Source: Parvibaculum sp963696585
GTDB lineage: Bacteria > Pseudomonadota > Alphaproteobacteria > Parvibaculales > Parvibaculaceae
DNA length: 64,000 nt
NCBI GenBank assembly: GCA_963696585.1
Contig: CAVOKW010000023.1
Location: 1 to 64,000, forward strand
Direction: 5' to 3'
Position 1 is the first letter of the stretch. Every line of letters begins with the position of its first letter. Positions 45,582-54,834 of this stretch are shown one piece after another. The position numbers and the translations under genes were made by a program. Below the pieces are notes generated by a model that worked only from the letters and a program-made list of their open reading frames with translations, was not told where the DNA came from and searched no databases.

Positions 45582-46175
45582 TCAGACGAGTTCCGTAGAA
45601 TTGCGGATAATCTTGCCGACAACGCCATATTCCATGGCTTCGGCCGCGCTCATCCAATAGTCACGATTGGTGTCCTTGACGATGCGCTCATAGGGCTGGC
45701 CCGTGGCCTCGGCAAAGATGTGATTGAGGCGCTCGCGCATACGCAAGACTTCGCGCGCCTGAATGTCGATTTCGGTTGCCGAGCCGCCAACGCCACCACG
45801 CGGCTCATGCAGCAGGAAGCGCGTATTGGGCAGGCTGTAACGATCCTCGCGGGCCGCGGCGACGTAGATCAGCGCGCCGGCACTTGCGACCCAGCCAGTG
45901 CCGAGGGTGCGCACACGGGGCTTCACATATTTGATCATGTCATGGATCATGTCGCCGGATTCAACATGTCCGCCGGGCGAAGAAATGATCATGGTGATCG
46001 GATCATCGCCTTCGCCTGCCATGGCCAGCAGACGTTCGCTGACATTGCGGGCGAGTTTGTCGTTGATCTCGCCCGTGACGAGAATTGTGCGCGACTTGAA
46101 AAGACCCTGTTCCAGCAGCGGATTCATCTGACTTTTCAAGGCTTCCATGTCGGGCGTGTCATTGTCGTTGCGCAT
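45582..46175 (-). CDS. ClpP-like serine protease (paralog)
   Basis: A 197-residue protein of the ClpP protease family. The triad is conserved: Ser99 in GTGWVASAGALIYV, His123 in RFLLHEPRGGVGG and Asp168 in VKDTNRDYWMSAAEAMEYG. The N-terminal motif is ISSPGGHVESGDMIHDMI. It differs from housekeeping ClpP, for example VASAG instead of AASMG, and no clpX or clpA is near, so it is probably an accessory ClpP. It lies between recF (52 bases upstream) and gyrB, an unusual place. Start ATG at 46175; a GTG at 46187 is possible. Confidence 0.88.
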   Translation of the reverse strand: MRNDNDTPDMEALKSQMNPLLEQGLFKSRTILVTGEINDKLARNVSERLLAMAGEGDDPITMIISSPGGHVESGDMIHDMIKYVKPRVRTLGTGWVASAGALIYVAAAREDRYSLPNTRFLLHEPRGGVGGSATEIDIQAREVLRMRERLNHIFAEATGQPYERIVKDTNRDYWMSAAEAMEYGVVGKIIRNSTELV

Positions 46176-46226
46176 GTTTTTTCCCACTGGGGCTCAAACC
46201 CCGTTTCCAATGTCGATAGCGTGAAG

Positions 46227-47420
46227 TCAATTCCAGTCGGTGGCGATCAAGCCGCCTGCAACGCGCAAATTCTGGGCGCGGGCATCAAAGGCTTCAAAGA
46301 GCGAGGGATCCGTGCCTGTCATGAAGGCTTGCAGCGCGAGAGCGACGATCTCGTCAAAGAGCGCCGCGCGGCGCTCATGATCGAGATGGGCTGCCACTTC
46401 ATCAAGCAACAGGAGCGGCGGCTTGCCAAGCGCTGCCAGCAGACGTGCGTTGGCCAGCACGATGCCGATAAGCAGTGCTTTTTGCTCACCCGTTGAACAC
46501 AGACGCGCTTCGCGGTCCTTGGGCGCATGGCGCACCACAAGATCGCTGCGATGGGGACCATCCAGCGCGCGGCCCGCCCCGGCATCGCGCCGACGCATTT
46601 GCGCAAGATGCAAACGGAACATCTCTTCCACATCCACAGCGGCGCGCTCAGCCAGGCCGGCTTCGAGCATGCCTTCCAGCGCGATCCCGGCACGGGGAAA
46701 GGCACCATCGCCTGCCGCCTCGATTGCGCCGCGCAGCCGCGCCAATGTGTCGAGACGCGCGGCGGCAAGCGCCACGCCATGCTCGGCCATCTGCTCCTCA
46801 AGGCCGCCAAGCCAGGCATCGTCAAAAACGTCATCAGCGAGCAATCTGTTGCGCTCGCGCAGCGCTCGATCATAGGCATTGGCGCGGGTACCGTGCGCGG
46901 GATCAAAGCCCATGACGAGACGATCAAAAAACTTGCGCCGGTCAGACGCGCCCTCAACGAACAGCCGGTCCATGGCAGGCGTCAGCCAGACGATGCGCAG
47001 ATGCCCGGCCAAGGCCCCCGCACTGGCTGCGGCCTGTCCATCAATGCGCACTGCGCGCGCGCGGCTATGGGTGTCGGCGCCCGGCTCAATGCCGGTGCCC
47101 AGACGCAAGGGGCCTTCGGGACCTTCAAGCGTGGCGGCAACAGCCCAGCCGCCCGGCCCTTCGGCGCGCGCGATTTCGGCATAGGCGGCGCCGCGAAGCC
47201 CACGGCCCGGCGAGAGCAGCGAGATCGCTTCGAGCAGATTGGTTTTGCCCGCGCCATTCTCGCCCGTCAGCACAACGGGGCGCCCATCAAGCGCCAGTTC
47301 AGCGCGCGCATAGGAACGGAAATCCGTGACGACAAGCCGACGCAAGCTGAGCGCCGCCACAGGGGCCTTTTTTTGCCCTGGCGTCGTGTCCCGGCCCGCC
47401 TTCGCATCCATGGCGCCCAT
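46227..47420 (-). CDS. recF: DNA replication and repair protein RecF
   Basis: An SMC-like ATPase of recombinational gap repair. The Walker A is GENGAGKTNLLEAISLLSPG, the signature-type segment CSTGEQKALLIGIVLANARLL, and Walker B LLLLDEVAAHLD. The N-terminal core LRRLVVTDFRSYARAEL begins about 25 residues after the start used here. The start is uncertain: ATGs at 47420 or 47411, or a GTG at 47453 just after the dnaN stop. It follows dnaN. Confidence 0.94.
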   Translation of the reverse strand: MGAMDAKAGRDTTPGQKKAPVAALSLRRLVVTDFRSYARAELALDGRPVVLTGENGAGKTNLLEAISLLSPGRGLRGAAYAEIARAEGPGGWAVAATLEGPEGPLRLGTGIEPGADTHSRARAVRIDGQAAASAGALAGHLRIVWLTPAMDRLFVEGASDRRKFFDRLVMGFDPAHGTRANAYDRALRERNRLLADDVFDDAWLGGLEEQMAEHGVALAAARLDTLARLRGAIEAAGDGAFPRAGIALEGMLEAGLAERAAVDVEEMFRLHLAQMRRRDAGAGRALDGPHRSDLVVRHAPKDREARLCSTGEQKALLIGIVLANARLLAALGKPPLLLLDEVAAHLDHERRAALFDEIVALALQAFMTGTDPSLFEAFDARAQNLRVAGGLIATDWN

Positions 47421-47455
47421 GAGACCCGTCTGAAGCGCAAGTGATCCTGACACCG

Positions 47456-48574
47456 CTACACACGCATCGGCATCAGGACATAAATCGCCTTGTCGTCTTC
47501 GCTGTCGCGCACGAGCGTTGGCGAGCCTGAATCTGCCAGCGCGAAGGTTGCTTCAGCGCCATCAAGCTGGCCGGTGATGTCGAGCAGATAACGCGCATTG
47601 AAGCCGATTTCGAGCGGGGCGGCGGCATAGGCAACCGAAAGCTCCTCGGTGGCGCTGCCTGAATCCGGATTGATGACGGAAAGCGTCAGGCGGCCTTCCT
47701 CGAGATTGAGCTTCACGGCGCGTGACTTTTCCGTCGAGATGGTCGAGACGCGATCCACCGCTTCGGCAAAACGCTTGCCATCGACCTGCAGCACCTTGTC
47801 GTTGTCAGCCGGAATGACGCGGCCATAATCAGGGAAGGTGCCGTCGATGAGCTTGGAGGTGAGCACGACGCCGCCGAACTCAAAACGGATCTTGGTTTCC
47901 GAAACGCCGATTGCCAGGGTGCCGGATTCGCCTTCAAGCAATTTGGCCAGCTCGACGACGGTTTTACGCGGGACGATGACGCCGGGCATGCCGGACGCGC
48001 CATCGGGCAGATCGTGATCGACCTGGGCCAGACGGTGACCATCGGTGGCGACGGCGCGCAAGGCCTTGACCTTGCCGTTTTCAACGGCATGGAGATAGAT
48101 GCCATTGAGATAATAGCGGGTTTCTTCGGTCGAAATGGCAAAGCGCGTCTTGTCGATCAGGCGGCGCATGGCATCGGCTGGCAGATCGAAACGATGCGGC
48201 AAGGCGCCTGCGGCCATGGCCGGGAAATCTTCCTGCGGCAGGGCTTGCAGCGCAAAACGCGAGCGGCCGGAGGTCAGTTGCAGACGGCCTTCGTCGGCGC
48301 CCGTTGAAAGCTCAACCTGCGCCCCGTCGGGCAACTTGCGCACGATGTCGTAGAGCGTGTGGGCGGGGGCCGTGGTACCGCCGGCTTGCGCCACATCGGC
48401 GTCGATGGCCTCAACCACCTCGATATCAAGATCGGTGGCGGTCAGGCTCAATTGGCCGTCCTGCGCCCGGATCAGCACATTGGAGAGGATCGGAATCGTG
48501 TTCCGGCGCTCAACAACAGATTGCACATGGTTGAGAGACTTGAGCAGTGCGCCCCGTTCAATCGTAATCTTCAT
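47456..48574 (-). CDS. dnaN: DNA polymerase III beta sliding clamp
   Basis: A 372-residue three-domain clamp. The N-terminus is MKITIERGALLKSLNHVQSVVERRNTIPIL-like, with later YYLNGIYLHAV and PDYGRVIPADNDK, and the C-terminus IYVLMPMRV, where partner peptides bind. It lies between dnaA and recF in the conserved order, and a promoter-like site lies upstream at 48881. Confidence 0.97.
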   Translation of the reverse strand: MKITIERGALLKSLNHVQSVVERRNTIPILSNVLIRAQDGQLSLTATDLDIEVVEAIDADVAQAGGTTAPAHTLYDIVRKLPDGAQVELSTGADEGRLQLTSGRSRFALQALPQEDFPAMAAGALPHRFDLPADAMRRLIDKTRFAISTEETRYYLNGIYLHAVENGKVKALRAVATDGHRLAQVDHDLPDGASGMPGVIVPRKTVVELAKLLEGESGTLAIGVSETKIRFEFGGVVLTSKLIDGTFPDYGRVIPADNDKVLQVDGKRFAEAVDRVSTISTEKSRAVKLNLEEGRLTLSVINPDSGSATEELSVAYAAAPLEIGFNARYLLDITGQLDGAEATFALADSGSPTLVRDSEDDKAIYVLMPMRV

Positions 48575-48880
48575 GGTCTCTCTTCGGTCCCCTGTCTGGG
48601 TTCAAAGTCTGGGTTCATTCAGGCCACAACCGGCCTTATCCCTGTCGCCGTTCGCCGCGCCATTCTGGCGGCCCCCTGATGCGCCTTTGCGGATGCCGGA
48701 ATGACCCGAGGGCAGAGATACCTTTGCCGGGCGGCGGCATCCGAAAAAGGTGCAACCACTCCCGCAAGGGCGCTCGCGAACGGGGAAATCAGCGCGCGAA
48801 CCGGTGTAATTTGCCTTTTTCGGCATTTGCCGGAACGCGTTCCGGCGCAGGGCCGGAAAACCGCAGAAATTCGCCCTCGG

Positions 48881-48889
48881 AGTATATCA
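48881..48889 (-). promoter_or_regulatory. Candidate extended -10 promoter for dnaN
   Basis: On the minus strand TGATATACT is a TGn extended -10 box, about 300 bases before the dnaN ATG. The 410-base gap 48575-48984 holds nothing else I can support; no terminator with a T run is seen after dnaA. Confidence 0.4.
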
Positions 48890-48984
48890 GATCGTTGACA
48901 TGATGCACGTTTTTCAGCACCTGCCGACGAACCCGGCAGGGCGATAAAAGATCACTTAAATCAATGACTTGAAAAGCATCAGAC

Positions 48985-50529
48985 TCAACTTGAGCCTTGG
49001 CCGCCTTCCAGCATGCGGCGAAGCAGGTCCACATCCTCGCCCAGACCCGAATCACTCTGGCGCAATGCATCAATTTTACGCACGGCATGGATGACCGTGG
49101 TGTGGTCGCGACCACCGAATTTGCGTCCGATTTCAGGCAGGGAGCGCGTGGTGAGCTGCTTGGAGAGATACATGGCAATCTGGCGCGGGCGGGCGACAGC
49201 GCGGGCGCGACGCGCCGAAAGCATGTCGGCCATGCGGATGTTGAAATATTCGGCGACACGGCGCTGGATCTCTTCAATCGTGATCTTGCGGTCATTACAG
49301 CGCAGAAGATCGCGCAGCACTTCCTGCGCCATATCGAGGGTGATGGGCCGTCCGACGAGCGAGGCATAGGCGCAGACGCGCTTCAAGGCCCCTTCCAGCT
49401 CGCGCACATTGGAAACGATGCGGTGGGCGAGAAATTCGAGCACGGGCTGGGGAATGTCGATGGGCGGGCCATTGCGGGCGATGACTTCCTCGGCCTTGGC
49501 CTGAAGAATGCCCAGACGCAGCTCATAATCGGTCGGGTGGATGTCTGCCGCCAGACCCCAGCCGAGACGCGAGCGGATGCGCTCCTCGATGCCTTCAAGA
49601 TCGGAGGGCGAACGGTCGGCCGAAATGATGACCTGACGATTGTGATCGATCAGCGCGTTGAACGTGTGGAAGAACTCTTCCTGCGTTGAGTCCTTGCCGG
49701 AGATGAATTGCACATCGTCAATCATCAGCACATCGACAGAACGGAATTGCTGCTTGAAGGCCATCGTGTCCTTGAAGCGCAGGGCACGAACGAACTGGTA
49801 CATGAACTTTTCCGCCGAGAGATAGAGCACCTTTCGCCCCGGGTGGCGGGTACGGATTTCCCAGGCGATGGCATGCATGAGATGGGTTTTGCCAAGTCCG
49901 ACACCGCCATAAAGGAATAACGGATTGAAGGTGACATCGGTGGTTTCGGCAACGCGGCGCGCGGCAGCATGAGCAAGCTCGTTCGACTTGCCGACAACAA
50001 AGGCGTCAAAGGTGAAACGCGGATCGAGCGGGGCACCGACGCCTGCATCTTCAAAACCGGGCGAAACGGCCTGTGCCGCCGGGGCGGCGCTGGGGGATGT
50101 GTCCGAGACGGCGACGGGTGAGGGATGCGCACTGCGCTCGCCAGGACGCTCACTCTGGCGTTCCACGGGGCGCACAGCCTCCGTACTGACCATGACATCG
50201 ATGCGCTGGAATGAATTGTCTTCTTCGCGCCAGAGCGTCGCGAGACGTTCGGCAAAATGCGACTGGATATAGTCGCGGAAAAACTTTGTCGGCACGGCGA
50301 GCACGACGCGGCCATCGCCCACGCCGATGAGGTCAATGGGTTTCACCCAGCTGGCAAAGGTTGCTTCGCCCAGTTCGGCAAGCAGGCGCGCGCGCACGCG
50401 ACGCCACTGATCCTCAAGGCTCGCCGACAATGAGGCGGCAGGGCCGCCTGGCGTTCCTGTCATGCCGGATTCGCGTGCTGATGCTGATGCTGAGCCCATT
50501 TTATCTTCGTCCACGAAATCCTGCCTCAT
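48985..50529 (-). CDS. dnaA: Chromosomal replication initiator DnaA
   Basis: A 514-residue initiator. The N-terminal domain (LLAELGEATFASWVKPID), a variable linker, the AAA+ domain with Walker A LYGGVGLGKTHLMHAIAWE and Walker B VDVLMIDDVQFISGK, and the C-terminal HTH with the DnaA-box signature FGGRDHTTVIHA are all present. The start ATG at 50529 has a good site (GGGAGAGA) upstream; the ATG at 50499 (MGSASASA) is the alternative. It heads the dnaA-dnaN-recF order. Confidence 0.96.
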   Translation of the reverse strand: MRQDFVDEDKMGSASASARESGMTGTPGGPAASLSASLEDQWRRVRARLLAELGEATFASWVKPIDLIGVGDGRVVLAVPTKFFRDYIQSHFAERLATLWREEDNSFQRIDVMVSTEAVRPVERQSERPGERSAHPSPVAVSDTSPSAAPAAQAVSPGFEDAGVGAPLDPRFTFDAFVVGKSNELAHAAARRVAETTDVTFNPLFLYGGVGLGKTHLMHAIAWEIRTRHPGRKVLYLSAEKFMYQFVRALRFKDTMAFKQQFRSVDVLMIDDVQFISGKDSTQEEFFHTFNALIDHNRQVIISADRSPSDLEGIEERIRSRLGWGLAADIHPTDYELRLGILQAKAEEVIARNGPPIDIPQPVLEFLAHRIVSNVRELEGALKRVCAYASLVGRPITLDMAQEVLRDLLRCNDRKITIEEIQRRVAEYFNIRMADMLSARRARAVARPRQIAMYLSKQLTTRSLPEIGRKFGGRDHTTVIHAVRKIDALRQSDSGLGEDVDLLRRMLEGGQGSS

Positions 50530-50645
50530 TCTCTCCCGCCACACACCAGGCCGGACACTTCTTTCGCCATGACCGGGAGGCTGCTCCCTGTCCTGACGCT
50601 TTCTTCCAACACACACGCAACACTTGATACCTGACTTGAACCGGC

Positions 50646-51125
50646 TCAGCTCTGAACCCAGGGCAGTCCTGCGGCCTTCCAGCCATTGGTGCTGCTGCGG
50701 TGTCGCGCCGCGTCCAGATCGCCCTCAAAGCCGCCCGCAACATTGTAGCAGGGCCCCACGCCACGCGCGGTCATGAGCGTGGCCGCCGCGCGGCTGCGCG
50801 CGCCGGAACGGCACAGGAAGAGCACGGGCGCCTGCTTGTCGGCACGCGCCGCAAGCAGGGCTTCCACTTCCGCCGCAAAGTTCTGATTGAGGCTCATGGC
50901 GGGAAAGACCTGCCATTCGACCGTCAGCGTCTCCTTGCCGAGGCTGGACAGGTCCGGCAAACCGACAAAGGACCATTCGGCGCGCGTGCGCACATCGACC
51001 ATCACGGCACCGGCATCATGCGAGAGAACGCGCCAGGCTTCGGACGCGGCAATGTCGCCCGCATAATCTGCCGTTGGCGCCGCAATCAGCTCCGGCGTCA
51101 CATGTTTTTCACCCAGATCAGACAT
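50646..51125 (-). CDS. Rhodanese-like sulfurtransferase
   Basis: A 159-residue single-domain rhodanese. The active-site Cys lies in PVLFLCRSGARSRAAA; VMVDVRTRAEWSFVG marks the fold. It could carry a persulfide for a sulfur-transfer pathway; the partner is unknown. It lies directly upstream of dnaA on the same strand. Confidence 0.88.
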   Translation of the reverse strand: MSDLGEKHVTPELIAAPTADYAGDIAASEAWRVLSHDAGAVMVDVRTRAEWSFVGLPDLSSLGKETLTVEWQVFPAMSLNQNFAAEVEALLAARADKQAPVLFLCRSGARSRAAATLMTARGVGPCYNVAGGFEGDLDAARHRSSTNGWKAAGLPWVQS

Positions 51126-51620
51126 AGGCCCCCAAAATCAACCATTACCGATGCGCCATTGACCGGCTATTGCTCCGCACGCCGCGAGTCCGCAACCACC
51201 TCGATGGCCATGTGCCCGCCCCGCCAGAGACAAGCCATCTTCCAAGGAAACTCCTGGTGGAATTTCCAAGCGGCACACTTGCACTCAGGTGGGTATTTGA
51301 TTTTTCTTCGATCGCTGACAATGAATACAGAAATCAGAAAATCTTTACTTAATATTCACAGTATTCGTCGCCTCTTTCGAGGTTAACAACCATAACGGTT
51401 GGGGCCCGGAGTGGCAAGCAGAAGAATCGTCGCTGTTAAAAAAACTTCGTATCCCGCGCGACAATCCGTTCCTTATAAATCACGCGTTTGCAGCATTTGG
51501 CACTACAATTTGCGTCATGCTCGTGATGTATTACGCAGTCTAGTGGATCGCTGGAAAAGCGACCCTGATTTCACTTTTTTGAGGCCCCATTCGATTGCGT
51601 CAATGAGGATGTAGTTTTGT
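51126..51620. other. Gene-free stretch between rhodanese and rpsT
   Basis: No convincing gene. It is partly AT-rich (about 51290-51375). Only one near-match to a DnaA box (ATATTCACA, 51352-51360) is found, so it is not an oriC by this evidence. Confidence 0.5.
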
Positions 51621-51657
51621 GACAAAAAGGCCCGCGAAAGCAAATTCGCAGGCCCTC
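51621..51657 (-). terminator. Terminator of rpsT
   Basis: On the minus strand GGCCTGCGAA pairs with TTCGCGGGCC across TTTGCT and is followed by TTTTTGT. It lies about 60 bases after the rpsT stop. Confidence 0.85.
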
Positions 51658-51713
51658 ATGACGCGAGCCAACTGCTCACGCTCATGTCAATCAAACTTCA
51701 AGTACGCGATGAA

Positions 51714-51977
51714 TCAGGCCAGCGCCTTCACACGCTGGGCAAGGCGGGACACCTTACGCGACGCTGTGTTCTTGTGCACAACGCCCTTCTGCGAGGCGCG
51801 CATGATCTCAGGCTCGGCAGCCTTCAGAGCCGACGTGGCGGCAGCCTTGTCGCCTTTGGCGAGAGCTTCTTCAACGCCACGAACGAAAGTGCGCATGCGG
51901 CTGCGGCGGTCCTTGTTGACTGCCGTGCGGGCAGCGATCTTGCGGATCGCCTTTTTAGCGGATGGTGTATTCGCCAT
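51714..51977 (-). CDS. rpsT: 30S ribosomal protein S20
   Basis: An 87-residue primary rRNA-binding protein of the small subunit. It has MANTPSAKKAIRKIAARTA, the basic helix RRSRMRTFVRGVEEALAKGD and the end KGVVHKNTASRKVSRLAQRV. It lies in the usual Rhizobiales position between enoyl-CoA hydratase and dnaA. Confidence 0.97.
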   Translation of the reverse strand: MANTPSAKKAIRKIAARTAVNKDRRSRMRTFVRGVEEALAKGDKAAATSALKAAEPEIMRASQKGVVHKNTASRKVSRLAQRVKALA

Positions 51978-52201
51978 TGATCTTGTGACCTTTTACGCGC
52001 CACTCCCCTTCCTGCCGGACAGCGAAAAGGGGTACTGGCGGATATCGCGTTCAAAAAAGGCCGCACAGGTCGCTTTTGCGACCGGCGGACCCCTCGAAAG
52101 GGGGGTTTATACGCGTGGGGGGCGGCGGCGTCAACTGGGCAAAGATGTCTAGAAAAGACCGCCAAATCAGGCGCTTTTCTGCTTCCGCCCTCAGCCTGAC
52201 G

Positions 52202-52552
52202 CTAAAGGCGCACACCATAACGCGCCAATGCCGCCGCCATCAAAAGATAGAGGATCATGGTCAGCAGCATCGCCAGCGCAAGGGCTGGCCAAAAGCCCAT
52301 GCCGACCCGCAGCAAGGCAGGCATGACCAGGAACAGGGGCAGTGAGGGCAGGATGTACCAAAAGGTCGCCTGCATCTGGTCGGCAATGCGGATGTTGTCG
52401 CCCGTGTCGTTCCACAGCCAGATGACGGCAAGGATCGACACAAGCGGCAAAGAGGCGACCAGGGCCCCCAAGACGGGGCTGCGCTTGGCGGTTTCTGAAA
52501 TCGCCAGAATGAGCAAACCCGAAATGGCCGCCTTGATGAGCGCGTAAAACAT
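52202..52552 (-). CDS. DUF3147-family membrane protein
   Basis: A 116-residue inner-membrane protein with four hydrophobic segments (LIKAAISGLLILAISE, LGALVASLPLVSILAVIWLW, WYILPSLPLFLVMPALLRVG and LALAMLLTMILYLLMA) and the ETAKRSPVLG link typical of DUF3147. Its function is unknown. The start at 52552 follows the enoyl-CoA hydratase stop by 4 bases, so both are co-transcribed. The upstream in-frame part of the ORF is not used. Confidence 0.7.
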   Translation of the reverse strand: MFYALIKAAISGLLILAISETAKRSPVLGALVASLPLVSILAVIWLWNDTGDNIRIADQMQATFWYILPSLPLFLVMPALLRVGMGFWPALALAMLLTMILYLLMAAALARYGVRL

Positions 52553-52556
52553 TACA

Positions 52557-53333
52557 TCAACGATGCTTGAAGGCAGGTTCGCGCTTCTCGACAAAAGCGC
52601 TCATGCCCTCGCCCTTGTCCTCTGTCGCGAACATGGAATGGAACAAACGGCGCTCGAACCGCACGCCTTCATTCAGGGTCGTTTCATAGGCGCGATTGAC
52701 CGACTCCTTGGTCATCATGGCAATCGGCATGGACATGTCGGCGATCTTGTTGGCGACGGCCAGCACATCCTCCATGAGATTTGCCAGGGGCACGACACGC
52801 GACACGAGGCCGGAGCGCTCAGCTTCGGTTGCGTCCATCATGCGACCGGTCAGGCACATTTCCATGGCCTTCGACTTGCCGATAAAGCGCGTCAGGCGCT
52901 GTGTGCCGCCCGCCCCCGGCATGACGCCGAGCTTGATTTCCGGCTGGCCAAACCTGGCATTGTCAGCGGCGATGATGAAGTCGCACATCATGGCGAGTTC
53001 GCAGCCCCCGCCCAGCGCGTAGCCCGCCACCGCTGCGATGACCGGCTTGCGGCAGCGCGTGACGCGCTCCCAATTGGCGGTGATGAAATCAGCGCGAAAG
53101 ACATCCATATAGGACTTGCCATGCATCTGCTTGATGTCGGCACCAGCGGCAAAAGCCTTGTGCGAGCCTGTGATGACGATGCAGCGAATGCCATCATCGG
53201 CTTCCAAGGCATCGAGCGCATGAGTCATGTCGTCCATCAACTCATTGCTCAGCGCATTCAAGGCTTCCGGCCGGTTCAGCGTGACAACGGCCACAGCGCC
53301 CTTTTTGTCGACCAGAATGTTCTGGTAGCCCAT
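52557..53333 (-). CDS. Enoyl-CoA hydratase
   Basis: A 258-residue crotonase-fold enzyme that hydrates enoyl-CoA in fatty-acid beta-oxidation. The oxyanion loop is FAAGADIKQM and AVAGYALGGGCELAMMCD, and FGQPEIKLGVMPGAGGTQRL contains the second catalytic Glu. Its place upstream of rpsT and dnaA is conserved in Rhizobiales. Confidence 0.94.
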   Translation of the reverse strand: MGYQNILVDKKGAVAVVTLNRPEALNALSNELMDDMTHALDALEADDGIRCIVITGSHKAFAAGADIKQMHGKSYMDVFRADFITANWERVTRCRKPVIAAVAGYALGGGCELAMMCDFIIAADNARFGQPEIKLGVMPGAGGTQRLTRFIGKSKAMEMCLTGRMMDATEAERSGLVSRVVPLANLMEDVLAVANKIADMSMPIAMMTKESVNRAYETTLNEGVRFERRLFHSMFATEDKGEGMSAFVEKREPAFKHR

Positions 53334-53389
53334 ATGTCTTCTCCTTCGATGTCAGACTTCAATGCTTTATCGGGATGAGCCCTCGTTCC

Positions 53390-53441
53390 GGCCCTTATAT
53401 CTTTGAGCCTATTCAGGCCCTTATATCTTTGAGCCTATTCA
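53390..53441. repeat. 26-bp perfect tandem duplication at a gene end
   Basis: The unit GGCCCTTATATCTTTGAGCC plus TATTCA occurs twice (53390-53415 and 53416-53441). The second copy includes the stop codon and last codons of the neighbouring exported-protein gene, and the hairpin GAGCCT/AGGCTC. Confidence 0.9.
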
Positions 53442-53848
53442 GGCTCGATGGAAAACCGCACCACAGCGCCATTGGCGCCTTTGGGGGTTATCTGGATTTC
53501 AAGGCGCTCACCTTCGCGGCGATAGACCAGAATGTCGCTGAAAAGTTCAAGCCTTTCGATGCGTGTCCAGCCGAGTGGCGGCAAGGCCGAGAGATAAAAA
53601 TCATGCACCGCTTTCGGGCTGACAGTGCCGGAGGCTTCCGCACGCACGATGCGGCCTGCGGGCTTGTCAAAGACGATGCCGCCCTCCCCTGTTTCACGCA
53701 GGCCATCCATGAGCGGCATATCGTCGATGGCATCGAGATAGCCGGTCACCTCGGCCCTGAGGCTGCCGATCGGCGAAAGGCCGACAAGGATGCCAAGAAG
53801 GGCCGCCAGGCGAAGGAGGCGGAAGATGACGGGGTGAATTGAGGCCAT
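53435..53848 (-). CDS. Small exported protein
   Basis: A 137-residue protein. The N-terminus is a signal peptide (FRLLRLAALLGILVGLSPIG, then SLRAEV). A conserved-looking domain follows with FDKPAGRIVRAEASG, VSPKAVHDFYLSALPPLGWTR and DILVYRREGERLEIQITP. The family is unknown to me. It starts 9 bases after mutM, so the two are co-transcribed. Its stop lies in a 26-bp tandem duplication. Confidence 0.65.
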   Translation of the reverse strand: MASIHPVIFRLLRLAALLGILVGLSPIGSLRAEVTGYLDAIDDMPLMDGLRETGEGGIVFDKPAGRIVRAEASGTVSPKAVHDFYLSALPPLGWTRIERLELFSDILVYRREGERLEIQITPKGANGAVVRFSIEPE

Positions 53849-53856
53849 GCCTGTTC

Positions 53857-54729
53857 TCACTTTTGGCAACTCGGGCAGTAGAAACTTGAGCGACCAGATT
53901 GGGTGATGCGCTTCACGCTACCGCTACAGCCGGGTTTTGAACAGGCTTCCCCTTCGCGGTCATAAACGGCAAAGGCGTGCTGAAAATAACCTAGTTCACC
54001 ATCGGTCTGGGCATAATCGCGCAACGTCGATCCGCCTGCGGCGATGGCTTCCGCCAGAACGTCGCGGATGGCTGGCACGAGTTTTTGCAGACGGGCGGCT
54101 GTGGCAACGGTTGAGGCCTGACGCTTTGGCGAAATACCGGCGCGAAACAGCGCTTCACAGACATAAATGTTGCCAAGGCCGGCAACATTGCGCTGATCGA
54201 GCAAGGCGGATTTGATCGGTGTCTTGCGACCCTTGAGACGCGCGCTCAGCGTCTGCGCCGAAAAGGAATTGCCCAGGGGTTCGGGCCCCAATGCAGCCAG
54301 ATGCCTGTTTGTTTCGAGGTCGGCTTGCGCAATCAGCTCCATGAAACCGAAGCGGCGCGGATCGGCATAAATGATGCGCGTGCCGTCCTCCATGTCGAAA
54401 ATCACATGGTCATGGGTTTCAAGCGGCGCATGGTCATGGTGAAAGCCACCTGGACGGCCGTGTTTTTTGCCCTCTGGCGCGTGGATGGTGAAGCGGCCCG
54501 ACATGCCGAGATGCATGAGCAGATGTTCACCGGATTCAAGCTCGGCGAGCAGATATTTGGCCCGCCTTGTCAGCCGCTCGATGCGGATGCCCGTCAGGCG
54601 TCTGGCGAAGCCCTCCGGCAGGGGATAGCGCAGATCGGGGCGGCGCGGGGTCAAGAGGGCGATGCGGCGACCTTCCATGACCGGGGCAAGGCCGCGGCGA
54701 ACCGTTTCAACTTCGGGCAGTTCGGGCAT
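53857..54729 (-). CDS. mutM: Formamidopyrimidine-DNA glycosylase
   Basis: A 290-residue bifunctional glycosylase/AP lyase for 8-oxoguanine. The N-terminal catalytic proline and Glu are in MPELPEVETVRRGL; HLGMSGRF, NIYVCEALFRAGISP and the C-terminal zinc finger (CSKPGC ... CPSC) are complete. It lies divergently from ubiE, with 105 bases between them. Confidence 0.97.
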   Translation of the reverse strand: MPELPEVETVRRGLAPVMEGRRIALLTPRRPDLRYPLPEGFARRLTGIRIERLTRRAKYLLAELESGEHLLMHLGMSGRFTIHAPEGKKHGRPGGFHHDHAPLETHDHVIFDMEDGTRIIYADPRRFGFMELIAQADLETNRHLAALGPEPLGNSFSAQTLSARLKGRKTPIKSALLDQRNVAGLGNIYVCEALFRAGISPKRQASTVATAARLQKLVPAIRDVLAEAIAAGGSTLRDYAQTDGELGYFQHAFAVYDREGEACSKPGCSGSVKRITQSGRSSFYCPSCQK

Positions 54730-54834
54730 GGACGATATGTCTCAGGGGTGCAAATTCACGAGAGGCGGGGTGACAGGGGGCAAAAGCCCGAACAACGTAG
54801 CGCCCTCTTGCGGCCTGCGCTATGGTCCGCCGTC

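Noticed and set aside
51126..51713. Possible replication origin upstream of dnaA
   Set aside because: Only one near-match to a DnaA box and a short AT-rich stretch; in many Rhizobiales the origin lies elsewhere.
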